This document shows positions 16,161 through 17,873 of a stretch of 17,873 nucleotides of DNA, one piece after another; position 1 is the stretch's first letter; every line of letters starts with the position of its first letter. The stretch covers positions 1-17,873 of the forward strand of contig CAZBJH010000068.1 of NCBI GenBank assembly GCA_964492185.1, written 5' to 3'. Source of the DNA: JAFGSZ01 sp964492185 (GTDB lineage: Bacteria > Bacteroidota > Bacteroidia > Bacteroidales > UBA10428). The translations under genes were made by a program, and so were the position numbers. Under the pieces are notes generated by a model, which worked only from the letters and a program-made list of their open reading frames with translations, ran no database searches and was not told the DNA's origin.

Positions 16161-17810
16161 ATGCTTAAAGAAAATTTTGTTGAATACATTGAAAACAGTA
16201 TTCGTAAAAACTGGAACATTCAGGGACTCTCAGATTATAAAGGAGAAAATTTTACCTATGCCGACATTGCCGGTCAAATTGTAAAATTTCATATCCTGTT
16301 TGAACTATCCGGTATAAAAAAGGGTGATAAAATAGCCCTTATCGGTAAAAACTCAGCCCGCTGGTGTATTGTTTACCTTGCGGCAGTATCTTATGGAGCT
16401 GTTATTGTTCCCATTCTTGCCGATTTCAAACCTGATGACGTTCATCATATCGTCAATCATTCAGATGCAAAAATACTTTTCAGCGGTGAACCGGTATATG
16501 AAACACTTGAGCTGAAAAAGATGAAAAACATCATCGGAGTGCTGTCGGTAAATACTTACAATCTGCTTGAAGCAAAGGATAAAAAATTCAGTACTTATCC
16601 CCATCTCTCAGAAAAAAAATACCGGGAAAAATACCCTGACGGATTGGATGCGGAAAGTTTTACTCTCCCCAAAGTATCAAATTCCGAACTGGCAGTGATC
16701 AGCTATACTTCCGGCACCACGGGCTTTTCAAAAGGTGTGATGTTGCCGGGTAACAGCCTGGCTGCAAACATTCGATTCGCGCAGGAACATATGCCGCTTA
16801 ATTCGGGTGATCCCATTGTTTCATTCCTGCCACTTGCACATACCTACGGTTGTGCTTTCGAATTTTTATTTCCTTTTTCAATAGGCTGCCATATCACATT
16901 CCTCACGAAAACACCCTCTCCGCGGGTCATTACACAGGCGTTTGGTGAAATTAAGCCCGCGTTGATCTTATCTGTTCCGCTGGTTATAGAGAAAATTTAC
17001 AAGAAAAAGCTTCTCCCGCTGATATCAAAATGGCATATGAAGATCCTTTTAAAAACACCCGGGATAAACTCTTTGATATATAAAAAAATGAATGCTCAGT
17101 TAAGTGAGGCATTCGGTGGTAACTTTACTGAAGTTGTTATTGGCGGTGCCCCGTTTAACCGTGATGCAGAGAAGCTTTTCAGAAAAATTAAGTTTCCTTT
17201 CACTGTAGGCTATGGCATGACCGAGTGCGGGCCCCTGATCAGTTATGAATCATGGGATAAAACTAAATTCGGATCATCCGGCAAACCGGTTGATACCCTG
17301 GAAGTTAAAATAGATTCGCCCGAGCCGGGAAAACTCGTTGGTGAAATTATGCTGCGCGGTGATAATGTAATGTACGGATACTATAAAAATGATAAAGCCA
17401 CCAAAGAGATCCTTGACAAGGACGGCTGGTTACATACCGGCGATCTGGGTATAATGGACAGGAAAAAAAATATTTTTATCAGGGGACGAAATAAAAGTAT
17501 GATCCTTGGTGCAAACGGCAAAAATATCTATCCGGAAGAGATAGAATCGGGTATTAATAATATGTTTGCCGTAAGTGAGTCCCTGGTTGTTGACCGGAAT
17601 GATAAACTAATTGCCCTTATTCATCCTGACCCGGAAACCGTCGAAAAACATAAATTATCTGAAAACGACCTTAATCAACTCTTTGAACAGCACCGCAAGG
17701 AACTGAACAACAGGCTTCCTTCCTATATGCACGTCTCGGCTATGGAAATGCATAAGGAAGAATTTGAAAAGACACCGAAAAGAAGTATTAAAAGGTTTGT
17801 TTACCAGTAG
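16161..17810 (+). CDS. AMP-forming acyl-CoA synthetase (long-chain fatty acid CoA ligase-like)
   Basis: This enzyme activates a carboxylic acid, probably a fatty acid, with ATP through an acyl-adenylate and then transfers it to CoA. The 549 residues are normal for the ANL superfamily. Motifs in order: YTSGTTGFSKG (182-192, phosphate loop), GYGMTECGP (350-358), LHTGDLG (424-430), RGRNKSMILGANGKNIYPEE (hinge and start of the C-terminal lid, 441-460) and the C-terminal TPKRSIKRF (538-546). In the last motif the position that is normally the catalytic Lys of the adenylation step (first K of KIKR-type endings) appears to be S542; K540 or K544 may take its place. No signal peptide is seen, so the enzyme is cytoplasmic. 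The ATG at 16161 fits the promoter spacing. No terminator is visible before the repeat at 17827. Confidence 0.88.
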   Translation: MLKENFVEYIENSIRKNWNIQGLSDYKGENFTYADIAGQIVKFHILFELSGIKKGDKIALIGKNSARWCIVYLAAVSYGAVIVPILADFKPDDVHHIVNHSDAKILFSGEPVYETLELKKMKNIIGVLSVNTYNLLEAKDKKFSTYPHLSEKKYREKYPDGLDAESFTLPKVSNSELAVISYTSGTTGFSKGVMLPGNSLAANIRFAQEHMPLNSGDPIVSFLPLAHTYGCAFEFLFPFSIGCHITFLTKTPSPRVITQAFGEIKPALILSVPLVIEKIYKKKLLPLISKWHMKILLKTPGINSLIYKKMNAQLSEAFGGNFTEVVIGGAPFNRDAEKLFRKIKFPFTVGYGMTECGPLISYESWDKTKFGSSGKPVDTLEVKIDSPEPGKLVGEIMLRGDNVMYGYYKNDKATKEILDKDGWLHTGDLGIMDRKKNIFIRGRNKSMILGANGKNIYPEEIESGINNMFAVSESLVVDRNDKLIALIHPDPETVEKHKLSENDLNQLFEQHRKELNNRLPSYMHVSAMEMHKEEFEKTPKRSIKRFVYQ

Positions 17811-17826
17811 AATCTTTTTATAAATA

Positions 17827-17873
17827 GTGTCTGTCCATAAAGTCCCATTTGCCGCGTTACGCTTGTCCGAAAA
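17827..17873. repeat. Second copy of the fold-back element, cut by the window end
   Basis: Starting with GTGTCTGTCCATAAAG, this matches the left arm of the 10052-10174 element at all but three positions and stops at TCCGAAAA, exactly where the left-arm conserved block ends in that element. It starts 17 nt after the acyl-CoA synthetase stop codon. The rest lies outside the window. Confidence 0.85.

Noticed and set aside
1..17873. tRNA or rRNA genes, SusC/SusD pair, transposase or integrase genes
   Set aside because: I looked for them in the reading frames and intergenic stretches and saw none; absence by eye is not proof.

Overview
The window looks like a draft, probably metagenomic, scaffold from a Bacteroidota bacterium. 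The support is: two type IX secretion (T9SS) C-terminal sorting domains, lipoprotein and signal-peptide glycoside hydrolases typical of this phylum, and TAnnTTTG-like -7 promoter boxes (one 22-61 nt and two exactly 32 nt upstream of start codons). A run of exactly 100 N (12640-12739) is a scaffold gap. The far end stops inside a dispersed repeat.

Layout. At 157-1032 (+) is a cation diffusion facilitator metal exporter. From 1029 to 13551 every gene is on the minus strand and encodes carbohydrate-active enzymes: a GH43 with an F5/8 C domain (1029-2420), a large GH2 beta-galactosidase (2950-6111), a decayed GH78 rhamnosidase-like/T9SS chimera (6217-7277), a GH51 alpha-L-arabinofuranosidase (7419-8975), a truncated CE12 rhamnogalacturonan acetylesterase pseudogene (9452-10050) and a PL11 rhamnogalacturonan lyase with Ig-like, CBM6-like and T9SS domains (10799-13551, interrupted by the gap). 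From 13868 onward the genes are on the plus strand: a membrane protein with a C39-peptidase-like domain that lacks the catalytic Cys, a ClpP-type serine protease, a possible 47-residue membrane protein, and an acyl-CoA synthetase.

How the genes fit together. The minus-strand block reads as a locus for pectin rhamnogalacturonan I. PL11 would be exported by T9SS and cut the backbone outside the cell. GH2 would remove galactose side chains, and GH43 and GH51 would remove arabinose side chains, in the periplasm or at lipoprotein-anchored sites. CE12 would deacetylate and GH78 would trim rhamnose, but both of those are broken here. No SusC/SusD pair or regulator is visible, so this may be a fragment or an eroding locus.

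The most unusual content is non-coding. A 123-bp gap-free fold-back element (10052-10174) abuts the broken acetylesterase. A second copy runs off the end of the window, and a short remnant forms the ClpP stop codon. A second, unrelated family is a highly structured GC-rich repeat (15733-15990) whose 84-bp 3' module recurs at 10305-10388 with a compensatory change in its hairpin. A third stem-loop lies at 2667-2759, and two different minisatellites lie side by side at 9301-9390.
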